The notes beneath the pieces were generated by a model. The model had not been told where the DNA came from and searched no databases. It was given only the letters and a program-made list of their open reading frames with translations. Positions 27,101 to 34,225 of a stretch of DNA of 64,000 bases are shown piece by piece; the first letter of the stretch is position 1, and every line of letters starts with the position of its first letter. The translations under genes and the position numbers were made by a program. Origin of the DNA: Planctomycetaceae bacterium (lineage in GTDB: Bacteria > Planctomycetota > Planctomycetia > Pirellulales > Pirellulaceae); contig JACKHN010000009.1 in NCBI GenBank assembly GCA_020638975.1, forward strand, positions 248,001 through 312,000, in the 5' to 3' direction.

Positions 27101-29197
27101 ACTGATCGGCATGTCTTTGTAGGAGACATCAAAGCGTTTCGCCTATCATCCAACGTTCGCTATCAGGCGACCTTCAAACCTCCCGGCGAATTCACGTCCG
27201 ACGCCTCGACGCTCACACTGCTTGACTTTTCCGGAGAGAACTCGTCACGGATCCTGGACCTTTCCGGTAACAACCGCCATGGCACGATCTCGGGGGCCAA
27301 ATGGGTGACCGTGGATGATCCACCGACGAGTGCGATGGCGGCGACAAGCGGACCGACGACGATTGAGACGTTATCCGAGGCGCGGCTGGCAGTACCGTCT
27401 GGCCAAGACCGCCAAGAAGCTTCCAAGCGAGTCAAAGACATCTTCGCGACCGACTTTGAAGCGGCAAAAGACAAGCCTGCGATGATCGCACTTGCCAAGG
27501 ACCTGCTGCAACGCGGCAAGGAGGAACAAGACGCAGTCGCTAAGTTTGCATTGCTCTACGAAGCACGGGCGCTGACGCTGGACGCCGCTGACCTGCCAAT
27601 GGCGATGAAAGCGACGGACGAGTTTTCCGCTTGGTTCGAAGTCGATTCCTGGACTCTGAAATGCGACACGCTGACGAGGCTCGCGTCCAGTACCAGACCG
27701 GATGTCGATCGTCAGTCGGTCGCGACCACTTCTCTGGAGTTGACAGACGAGGCGATGAGCAACTCGGACTGGGATAGCGCAGAAAAATTGCTGATGGCCG
27801 CCACTCGCGTAAACGTTCGGCTGAAGGATCGCGAAATCGTCCGCTCGGTAAATCAAAAGCGGAAGTTAGTTCAGACACAAAGGAAACTGTGGACGGAAGC
27901 CGAACAGGCCGCCACCCTCCTCGCTACTTCCCCCGATGACGCAGCCGCCAACTTGAAACTTGGTCGATACCGCTGCTTTGTGAAGGGCGAGTGGGATGTT
28001 GGCTTGCAGCACTTCGCAAAGGGAAGCGATAGCGAGCTCGCGACAATTGCCGTAGCCGAGACCAAGAATCCCCAAGGGTCGGACGCCCTCGCGCTGGCGA
28101 ATCAATGGTACGAATGGGCCGACAAAGCTGCCGATGCCGACAAGAACGGAGCCCTGTTGCGGGCCCGGCATTGGTATTCGTCGGCGTTGCCGAGCCTCAC
28201 CGGTCTAGACCGCACCGTCGCTGAGAAAAGGCTCGAAGAGCTGAAGGACAAAGTCGACGAACCTTCATCGAACGGTCGGCAATTGGCGTGGTTGAATGGG
28301 CCCGTCGGTGAACTGATGCGTCTGGAAGGCCATACGGCGGAAGTGACGTCGCTGGATGTCAGCCGTTCGGGCACGATGGTCGTATCGGGCTCGAACGACG
28401 GTACCGTGCGATTCTGGGATCTCGCCGACGGCAAGGAAACGGGGCTAGTCACTTCGAGCGTTGGACGCATCACGAGAGTCGCGTTATTCCGCGACGATCA
28501 GTTTGTCTTTGTGGCAGGCAACCGGACAACCGCAGAAGTCTGGAACGCGCGCACCGGTCGGCCAGCAACATCGATGACGATCCCCGCATCCACTGCGAGC
28601 GCGGCTTTGTCAGAGGACGACAAGATCCTCGCGTGTGCGCGTCGCTCGTCATCGAACGGCAACATCACGCTGTACAACATGGGAACGGGAGCTGCGGGGT
28701 TGCAATTGAATTGCCCTTCCTATCCAAACTCGGTCGCCATCTCGCGGAGCGGTCGCCTGGTCGCGGCTGGCAGTGGCGATAACAACGTCTATGCCTGGAA
28801 CATTGCCAGCGGCCAACTCGCGGGCCCTTTCACAGGACTCGGCAGCAACCCAAATGATGTCGTGATTTCGCCCAACGAGCAACTCGTCGCCGGCTGCGTC
28901 TCGAATCAAGTAATGATCTGGGAACTAGCAAGCGGAAACATGCTGTCGCGCACGACAGCTTTGAGCTACACAGCTCAGCTTGCGTTTTCTCCTGACAACC
29001 GCCGCATACTTTGCGCGGGCATGATGCACGAGTTGTCTGTCATCAACGTCGAGGACGGCTCGGTCATCCGAACGCTGCGAGGCCAGACTCGCAGTTCCAT
29101 CTCTTCGGCTCGCGCCGTGACGTATCTACCCGATCCAAGAGGCGCTGTTTCCGCGGGCTACGATGGCATCATTCGCGTGTGGCGATTGCCGGACTAG
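24161..29197 (+). CDS. 1678-residue membrane-anchored mosaic protein: J-like, BTRD1, two LamG, WD40 propeller
   Basis: Residues about 5-92 resemble a J-domain-like planctomycete module (YYAWLGIP, HYRLLGV, SLLDPDKKRDYDELL) but lack the HPD motif. A transmembrane helix spans 156-178. After a Ser/Thr/Pro linker, about 300-570 hold BTRD1-type tandem repeats (GYHPIDVACWQADGTKFAAVW). Two LamG/concanavalin-like domains follow (about 595-800, 835-1065), each with FTAELWFRF/C and NDWHHLAVCN. A helical TPR-like region spans about 1080-1370. WD40 repeats (about 1375-1678) include SRSGTMVVSGSNDGTVRFWDL. The C-terminal bulk should be outside the cytoplasm. GAGGTAGG precedes the ATG. The role is unknown. 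Ligand or glycan sensing is an inference. Confidence 0.85.
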   Translation: MSDEFDPYYAWLGIPPKDQPPNHYRLLGVELFETNLDVIESAAFRQMGHVRTYQNGKHSRESQRLLNELSAAKISLLDPDKKRDYDELLRATIDSINAFLPDEPSDTTGHETSKSGGSSIHVIDFEPSTGSSDSAARSSSASAIRRRRPQTTARLPIVLGVIGAVMCLGVAVMFGSKLFRQEQQRVVSHLSTPTNEPPTQVPELGQPVDLSTQNPHPANPQPVASAPSEGVQQSATTPSSNSNAITTAPAKPIPVTAFNDAMRRSPRMPPAMLQMRQRLPIVPYVRDKVEEAAGIADDNFVMTQTMAYNEFLNNANQLRNLAYRPLRIRPYLVDSESRIASVWTRDAVDWRMVLGVDANTLTQADQALKDQGYHPIDVACWQADGTKFAAVWALDESQSGEHELMLGLTSESFPAAAATARARGLMPLSHHVSDTAQGDRLYSVVWHKPEKVMPWHHWDDDREEHESALKRPGAPQDVCLEYLSNGDLIYGGLLVGLPDPNAIELHGYDAEDHRTQCRDLASKGYRPIAIAAASPRGGQQTVTASIWQHGAGVGLSPVMAGTSTPDPTSMSAAMTHALRFDGSALVTITNTGDLATRQNTFTAELWFRCTEPSIKEGYVLMGTTAHRDPPVGSNIGTASGWHVTAGKIQGPADTQETALRYASAKGSIRGSGSPIAPLGNDWHHLAVCNSPADGNFKLDVFLDGTRTQSSPRSLSDAMLSVTDFFLGKSVYLPDRHAFIGDIKAFRMSSDVRYQDSFTPPQAFTSDNSTVVLLNFDGNSTDYVADISGNEHRGTISGAKWIAIDAASPNDTPQATANVVAKATHALRSSGSDSIMIGNSRELAATSKTFTAELWFRFVEPVPQQTYVLMGTSAYRGQHPEVASVETTGWFIVAGQWKDGSSHSTGLRWSGPVGRIIGLEATLPPLGNDWHHLAVCNTPMGDDTWQMQVFVDGQRKQSVTRSREEAVASPSDFFLGRSQFLTDRHVFVGDIKAFRLSSNVRYQATFKPPGEFTSDASTLTLLDFSGENSSRILDLSGNNRHGTISGAKWVTVDDPPTSAMAATSGPTTIETLSEARLAVPSGQDRQEASKRVKDIFATDFEAAKDKPAMIALAKDLLQRGKEEQDAVAKFALLYEARALTLDAADLPMAMKATDEFSAWFEVDSWTLKCDTLTRLASSTRPDVDRQSVATTSLELTDEAMSNSDWDSAEKLLMAATRVNVRLKDREIVRSVNQKRKLVQTQRKLWTEAEQAATLLATSPDDAAANLKLGRYRCFVKGEWDVGLQHFAKGSDSELATIAVAETKNPQGSDALALANQWYEWADKAADADKNGALLRARHWYSSALPSLTGLDRTVAEKRLEELKDKVDEPSSNGRQLAWLNGPVGELMRLEGHTAEVTSLDVSRSGTMVVSGSNDGTVRFWDLADGKETGLVTSSVGRITRVALFRDDQFVFVAGNRTTAEVWNARTGRPATSMTIPASTASAALSEDDKILACARRSSSNGNITLYNMGTGAAGLQLNCPSYPNSVAISRSGRLVAAGSGDNNVYAWNIASGQLAGPFTGLGSNPNDVVISPNEQLVAGCVSNQVMIWELASGNMLSRTTALSYTAQLAFSPDNRRILCAGMMHELSVINVEDGSVIRTLRGQTRSSISSARAVTYLPDPRGAVSAGYDGIIRVWRLPD

Positions 29198-29346
29198 TGC
29201 TGCGTTACAGCTAAGGATTAGCGTGAATGAAGTGAGCCGCTGGCCGTAAGGCCCCGGGCGCGCCCTGCATTCCTCGCCGCCCGACCGCTTACGCGTCACG
29301 GCTCACGAAATGGGCAAACCCTAAGATCAAGGTGTAATGCAGCACT
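29196..29346. repeat. Long imperfect inverted repeat with inner GTGAGCCG palindrome
   Basis: The outer left arm 29196-29221 (AGTGCTGCGTTACAG...) pairs imperfectly with 29321-29346 (...TGTAATGCAGCACT). An inner pair GTGAGCCG / CGGCTCAC and a GGCC-rich core (CTGGCCGTAAGGCC) are nested inside. The left arm begins within the stop codon region of the mosaic protein gene. It may act as its 3' end structure, though there is no T-run. Confidence 0.6.
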
Positions 29347-29412
29347 AGCAGATAACCCTGCCGTTTACGCGGGCCCCGTTTTCAGTCCACCATTCCGTCG
29401 AACGGTATCCGT

Positions 29413-30042
29413 TTACGCCAAGGCGTGACGCGAACGCAGATCTGCTCTCAAAGTCTCAGTTTCTACGAACTGCACCACATCGAAGCCAGCTGCCAGCGCG
29501 CCTTCCACGTTATCCAACCGATCGTCCGTGAAGAAGATTTCCTCGGGAGCGACGTCAGCTATCGCTGCCGCTTTCGAATAAGCAGCCAGATCTGGCTTCG
29601 CCGCTTGCATCTCGTAGCTGAGTGCATATCGCTCGAAGAATTCCTGAATCATGGGAAAGCGGCCATCGGCAATGAACTTCCAATGAGCTTCGTTAGTATT
29701 GGAAAGAATACCCAGTCTGTGGCCGGTTTCACGAAGTTCCTTCAGTAACGGGACAATGCTCTCATTCAACTCGAAGATATCCGACGCAGCCAACAGCAAC
29801 AGGTCGCAATCAGGACGAGTCGAAGTGCGATCGCAAAATGCTTCGTAAAACTCTTGCGTCGTGATCGCTCCCCGCTCGTATTCCATCAGGAGGTCGCCCT
29901 CGAAGACGATTTCCTGGACGACGTGCTCCGAGATGCCGGCGACTTCTGCCATCTGCCGCGCACCGCGACGGTGATCGAAGTGGACCAACACGTTGCCGAG
30001 ATCGAAATAGATGAAGCGTGGTGAGGCCACTAGCTGACGCAT
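29413..30042 (-). CDS. HAD-superfamily hydrolase (YihX-like sugar phosphatase group)
   Basis: This 209-residue HAD subfamily IA protein shows motif I FIYFDLGNVLVHFD, motif II LGILSNTNEAHW, motif III in AAKPD, and motif IV FFTDDRLDN. The DLGNV form of motif I is that of YihX-type alpha-D-glucose-1-phosphate phosphatases, so a sugar phosphatase is plausible but unproven. It is cytoplasmic. Its start lies 3 bp after the stop of the DUF1080 gene, so they form a two-gene unit. Confidence 0.87.
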   Translation of the reverse strand: MRQLVASPRFIYFDLGNVLVHFDHRRGARQMAEVAGISEHVVQEIVFEGDLLMEYERGAITTQEFYEAFCDRTSTRPDCDLLLLAASDIFELNESIVPLLKELRETGHRLGILSNTNEAHWKFIADGRFPMIQEFFERYALSYEMQAAKPDLAAYSKAAAIADVAPEEIFFTDDRLDNVEGALAAGFDVVQFVETETLRADLRSRHALA

Positions 30043-30045
30043 CCG

Positions 30046-30690
30046 CTATTTGGTGAGGTCTTTGATGCGGATGTCTTTGTACGACGCTTCGGCCGGTTTG
30101 CCGCCATGAATTTGCAGACCGATGACGCCTGTCTTGGCAACTTCTTCTTGTTCGGTGTAGTCAACGGTTTGCACACCGTTTAACCACAGCTGAATGTGGT
30201 TCCCCTCGCAGCGAATCACGAATTCGTTCCAATCATTCTCTTTGCAGATCTTTTGAACCTTATCCGGGGCATCTTCGGCCAGCACCTTGCGTCGGCGTGA
30301 TTCGTCGTACAACGCGCCCCAGATCTTTCGTCCCCAAGCCGACCCCATGTCGCATTGGTATCCGATCACTTCATGGTGGTCCGGAATGCGAGCGCTGCGG
30401 AACTGAATCCCTGCGTTATCACCAGGTCCAACCAACTTGGCTTTCAGTCGCAACTCGAAATCCCCGTATTCTTTCTCGGTACAGAGAAACTCGTTATTTG
30501 GGATCGACTCCTTCTGGCTGCCTCCGACGACGGCTCCCTCTTCAATGCGAAACACCTTCATGTTCCCTTCCCAGCCCGCGAAGGTCTTGCCATCGAACAG
30601 CGAGACAAAACCTTCCTCGACCGCCATCGCGGCAGATCCGAACAGAGTCGCACAAACAACACCGACGAACACACGACTGATTTGTTTCAT
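30046..30690 (-). CDS. Secreted DUF1080 (3-keto-disaccharide hydrolase fold) protein
   Basis: From ATG 30690 the protein is 214 residues with a signal peptide (hydrophobic 6-20, cleavage near SAAMAVE). A DUF1080 beta-jelly-roll follows: GFVSLFDGKTFAGWEG, IPNNEFLCTEKEYGDFELRL, GPGDNAGIQFRS, YQCDMGSAWG, NEFVIRCEGNHIQLWLNG and GVIGLQIHGG. This family is related to 3-keto-glycoside hydrolases and concanavalin-like lectins, and is abundant in planctomycetes. It likely acts on sugars in the periplasm. In-frame ATGs at 30708 and 30768 exist but add non-signal residues. It pairs with the HAD gene downstream. Confidence 0.87.
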   Translation of the reverse strand: MKQISRVFVGVVCATLFGSAAMAVEEGFVSLFDGKTFAGWEGNMKVFRIEEGAVVGGSQKESIPNNEFLCTEKEYGDFELRLKAKLVGPGDNAGIQFRSARIPDHHEVIGYQCDMGSAWGRKIWGALYDESRRRKVLAEDAPDKVQKICKENDWNEFVIRCEGNHIQLWLNGVQTVDYTEQEEVAKTGVIGLQIHGGKPAEASYKDIRIKDLTK

Positions 30691-30890
30691 TGGAGTGGAC
30701 TCATCCATTTCAGATTTACCGGACTCAGAATCGCAGCCATAATACGCCAAGTCAGAGTGCAACGCCACAGATGCCTGCTTTCCGTGATGCGGCGGTTAGT
30801 CCAACGTAGTTTAGAAGTCGCTGCATCGCGACTCGCAGCATTGAAGATGGTCCTGGCCGGCGATCACCCCGACTGGTCCTTCCAAACAAC

Positions 30891-30927
30891 AACGCCACCA
30901 AGCAGCCATTAGCCGCTTGGTGGCGTT
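30891..30927 (-). terminator. Bidirectional-type hairpin terminator downstream of the small lipoprotein
   Basis: A 13-bp perfect stem (AACGCCACCAAGC at 30891-30903 with GCTTGGTGGCGTT at 30915-30927) is T-rich on both outer sides (TTTTATTTA on the plus strand, GTTGTTGTTT on the minus strand). It lies about 30 bp after the stop of the lipoprotein gene. Confidence 0.8.
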
Positions 30928-30957
30928 TTATTTAAACTCATTGGAAATTGCGAAAGT

Positions 30958-31254
30958 CTACAGCTTTCCGAGCATCTCCTTCGCCTTCGCCTTCGCTGCA
31001 TCAGGACTACTGGCTGACTCCAATGCATCAACATCGGCAAGCAGATCTGGCTTGTTCAGTCCTTGGATCGCTGTTCGCAGCTCTTCAGCTCCGCTTCCCA
31101 GTTCGCCACTTTCGATGACGCCTTCTAGAACAGACTTGGCGGTGTCAGCAGCGCCTGAAGCGGCAGGAGGTTCAACCGCAATCGGTGCAGGACCTCCACC
31201 GCAACCAACCATGACTAAGGCCACCAAAACGAGAGATACTCGCATTAAACCCAT
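30958..31254 (-). CDS. Small alanine-rich lipoprotein
   Basis: The 98-residue protein has a lipoprotein signal (MGLMRVSLVLVALVMVGC, C18 lipidated). It then has a Pro/Ala segment and an amphipathic helical remainder (TAKSVLEGVIESGELGSGAEEL, ending AKAKAKEMLGKL). No catalytic motif is seen. It lies 68 bp downstream of a DUF1559 gene on the same strand, and a terminator follows it, so the two are probably one transcript. A small lipoprotein also accompanies the DUF1559-TPR-CRTAC1 set at 46.9-51.5 kb. Confidence 0.75.
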   Translation of the reverse strand: MGLMRVSLVLVALVMVGCGGGPAPIAVEPPAASGAADTAKSVLEGVIESGELGSGAEELRTAIQGLNKPDLLADVDALESASSPDAAKAKAKEMLGKL

Positions 31255-31322
31255 CTTTCAATTACTCCTCAAACAAGTGGGACTGCCTGTGGCAGCGTTT
31301 AAACTGTCAGACCCATTCTCAA

Positions 31323-32378
31323 CTAAGGAAGTGAGACGGATTCTCCGTCTCCTCGGTTACCAAGGTGACAATAAACTTGGCCAGAAATTGTGTCAGTGAT
31401 GACCGTCACCGAACCATCTGCCATCGCGTGCATCGCACCGCCAGGGTGTCGACTGCGGGCGGGAAATACTCCAGAGCTGTCCATCCAGCCACAACCCGAA
31501 CACGACTGGCAGCTAGGATACTTCCAGTTTGGTGGTGCGAGAGTGTTCATCACGGTCTGAGCTGGCATGGGCGCCATCCAATCGCGACCACCGTGACTGT
31601 GATGGTTTCCAATCCCCGCTTGGCAAGAGACACCATATGCTTCGACTTGTGCGGCTTCGTAGAGAACGTTGGTGATTGGGTAATACGCGCCATTACCATT
31701 CGTACCGGGATAAGTAATACCTCTCACGATGTCGCCCGGGCGATAGAAACCGTTGTCCTCATCTCCCAGCAACTGTTCGCCCATCATGATCGTGTTAGAA
31801 GTTCCGTCGGTAATGTCCTGGATGCCGCGTTCAAAGCCGGTCTGATATCCGAAAACGCCGTTGTTACGAGGGTTGGAATTGCTCCATCCCATCGCACATC
31901 CTTCGGAAACTGCATAATTACAGTTGCCGGCATTTGCACCGGATTTCGAGCTGTCCGATGGGCAGACAAAGGCATCGATTCGCACCTGAGCGGGTCCCCC
32001 TGCCGTATTGAACGGCGCCACTCGCCAACCATCTTCCAATGCCGGCGCAGTCGCCATTAAGCCTTTAATTTGGTCATAGAGTGGCGCTTGCTCCATAAAC
32101 GGCAGGACCGACGTGTGGGCGCTGAAACCCTCCCATTGACTGCAAGTCCCGCCTACTCCAGTCATTACATTTGAATAAATCGGAAACTTCTTGTAAGTAT
32201 CGTGATAGTTGTGGAATGCCAATGCAATGTTCTTCATATTGTTCGAGCAACTCATCCGGCGAGCAGCTTCGCGCGCAGCCTGGACCGCTGGGAGTAGCAG
32301 TGCGACCAAGATGCCAATAATGGCAATGACGACTAAGAGTTCGACTAACGTGAAACCTTTGCTTCTCATTCTTTTCAT
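31323..32378 (-). CDS. DUF1559 prepilin-like protein (copy 1)
   Basis: From ATG 32378 this protein is 351 residues. The N-terminus is a class III/IV prepilin helix (KGFTLVELLVVIAIIGILVA, then LLPAVQAAREAARRMSC). The G-F junction is the likely cleavage site. The DUF1559/SBP-bac-10-like body includes NNMKNIALAFHNYHDTYKKFP, DGTSNTIMMGEQL and HPGGAMHAMADGSV near the C-terminus. These proteins are pilin-like exported proteins of unknown function, hugely expanded in planctomycetes. GGAGGA lies 8 bp before ATG 32378, which favours it over the in-frame start at 32414. Confidence 0.92.
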   Translation of the reverse strand: MKRMRSKGFTLVELLVVIAIIGILVALLLPAVQAAREAARRMSCSNNMKNIALAFHNYHDTYKKFPIYSNVMTGVGGTCSQWEGFSAHTSVLPFMEQAPLYDQIKGLMATAPALEDGWRVAPFNTAGGPAQVRIDAFVCPSDSSKSGANAGNCNYAVSEGCAMGWSNSNPRNNGVFGYQTGFERGIQDITDGTSNTIMMGEQLLGDEDNGFYRPGDIVRGITYPGTNGNGAYYPITNVLYEAAQVEAYGVSCQAGIGNHHSHGGRDWMAPMPAQTVMNTLAPPNWKYPSCQSCSGCGWMDSSGVFPARSRHPGGAMHAMADGSVTVITDTISGQVYCHLGNRGDGESVSLP

Positions 32379-32839
32379 AGCGTTCTCCTCCGATGTAGTA
32401 ACAATACTAGTCAAGACAAGTTTATATTATACTCAACGGCGACTACCCTTACAATGGTCCGCAACTCGAAACACTGCGGCTAGTAGCCTGAAAGCTGGCT
32501 CACTATCCCCCACTCTAACGAGCGTTCGATGCGTCACTTCACGCGTCGGAAATTTATTGAATATTCGAGGGAGGGAAAAGGGTGCTACGAGCCACACGCT
32601 TGCGGGTGTGAACCCTGATGCGGATTGGTATCGTCGAATTGCCGAGACGTTCTGTATCAGTGCCATCGTCAATCGCAAACGGTATATTCCACACTGTAAT
32701 GACAATTCTTTAGCCCGAGTTATTCATCAGCTGCGTGGCGATCGTCGGTGATTCTCGCAAACTTCAACAGAACCGCGCGTTATCGCGCGGTGGCGGATTT
32801 CCGAGGCTCTAGATCTCGCATCCCTAAATCGGTCGGATA
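32379..32839. promoter_or_regulatory. Divergent intergenic region with a GC hairpin
   Basis: The DUF1559 and TPR genes are transcribed away from each other from this 460-bp gap, so it should hold both promoters. It contains a perfect hairpin CCGCGCG-TTAT-CGCGCGG (32773-32790), 50 bp before the TPR start. That could sit in the 5' leader of the TPR message. I do not see confident -35/-10 boxes. Confidence 0.4.
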
Positions 32840-34225
32840 ATGTCGGATCTATCACACAAGCGCGCCGCAGGCCGAGCCAAACAACGCCACCCGAACAAAC
32901 TTGATCAAGTGGGATCACCCCGAAACTTACGACGCACCGGCATCGTTGTTGTCATCGCCTTGGCGGTCGCCACGTGTTGGTTCTCGGGGGCGTGTTCGCT
33001 GTGGCCGATGTTACTGGCCAACAAGGCTTTGGCCAACAGATCACTGGACTCGGCACTCGATTGGCTGCAAACAGCTGAGTGGTTGCATGGCGATCCGGCA
33101 TCCATTGCGTTGCTTCGCGCGCGAGTGAACCGGAGACTTGGCGATCTACCAGCCATGGAACAGGACCTGCAACGCGCGGTAGACTTCGGTGCCACGGCGG
33201 AGCGCGTGGGCCAAGAACGAACGCTCGCGATCGCTCAAGTAGGTCGGCTACATGAAGTTGAAGAAACGCTGAAGCAGTGGCTGAAGAACCCGCAAGAAGA
33301 TGGTGCCGACCTCTGCGATGCCTATACAAATGGGCTGGCGAGTCAGGGCCGGCTGACCGAGACGGAGTTGTTGCTGAATGCGTGGGAAGTGGGCTTTCCG
33401 CGGGACCCCAAACCACACGTCAAACGGGGGCGAATTGCGGAGCATGCTCTTGCGTACGATGCTGCCGAAGCCGAATATCGTGCCGCACTGAAGAAGAATC
33501 CCGATTACCCTACTGCACTCTACGCGTTGGGAAGACTACTGCTCGATCGCAAACGACCTGCAGAGGCATTGCCGATGTTTCGACGATGTGCCGAAGTGTC
33601 ATCTGGCGCGGCGGCGGCAGCTCGTATCGGTGAAGGGAGTTGTTTGAGGTCGTTGGGGGATGTGGCTTTGGCTCGGCAAGTTCTGGAAGCAGTGGTGTCG
33701 TTGGACGAGAATTCGCTGGACAAAGCCTACTTACAAATCGGCTTTCGTTCGGGTGGCGCACCAGCAGCGCTGGAGTTAGGAAAGCTTGAGTCTTCCGAGC
33801 AAAACTACATCGCCGCCGAAAAGTGGCTGCGTCGCGCGGTTACCGCCGATCCATACGATTTGGATGCTCGCTATGCTTGGGCGGTAGCTCTGCGAGGAAT
33901 CGATCGAAAGCAAGAAGCAGCGGAAGAATTCGAACACGTTTCGCGAGTCCGCAAGCTCTTGGCGGAAACCGAAGCATGGCAAACTCACTTGGCGGAACAT
34001 CCTGATGACGTTGAAACCCGATATAAGGTTGCCATGATCTATATACAGCACTCTTCACCAAAGTCGGGAATCTATTGGTTACAGAGCGTCTTGGCTCATG
34101 ATCCCACCCATCAACCGACGCATCGAGCACTCGCAGAGTATTATGAGGCGCACAAGGATGAAGTAGCTTCTTACGCAAGCCTCGCGGAGTATCATCGCCG
34201 GATGATTTCGCATGAATCCCATTGA
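32840..34225 (+). CDS. TPR-repeat membrane-anchored protein (paired with CRTAC1-type protein, set 1)
   Basis: This 461-residue protein has a basic N-terminus (about 1-32), a transmembrane or signal-anchor helix at about 33-55, then TPR repeats to the end. Examples are EAEYRAALKKNPDYPTALYAL, EALPMFRRCAEV, AEKWLRRAVTADPYDLDARY and ESVLAHDPTHQPTHRALAEYY-like units. TPR proteins are scaffolds. The stop lies inside the start of the following CRTAC1 gene (14 bp overlap), so they are translated together and probably act together in the envelope. A similar TPR-CRTAC1 pair lies at 48-51 kb. Confidence 0.83.
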   Translation: MSDLSHKRAAGRAKQRHPNKLDQVGSPRNLRRTGIVVVIALAVATCWFSGACSLWPMLLANKALANRSLDSALDWLQTAEWLHGDPASIALLRARVNRRLGDLPAMEQDLQRAVDFGATAERVGQERTLAIAQVGRLHEVEETLKQWLKNPQEDGADLCDAYTNGLASQGRLTETELLLNAWEVGFPRDPKPHVKRGRIAEHALAYDAAEAEYRAALKKNPDYPTALYALGRLLLDRKRPAEALPMFRRCAEVSSGAAAAARIGEGSCLRSLGDVALARQVLEAVVSLDENSLDKAYLQIGFRSGGAPAALELGKLESSEQNYIAAEKWLRRAVTADPYDLDARYAWAVALRGIDRKQEAAEEFEHVSRVRKLLAETEAWQTHLAEHPDDVETRYKVAMIYIQHSSPKSGIYWLQSVLAHDPTHQPTHRALAEYYEAHKDEVASYASLAEYHRRMISHESH

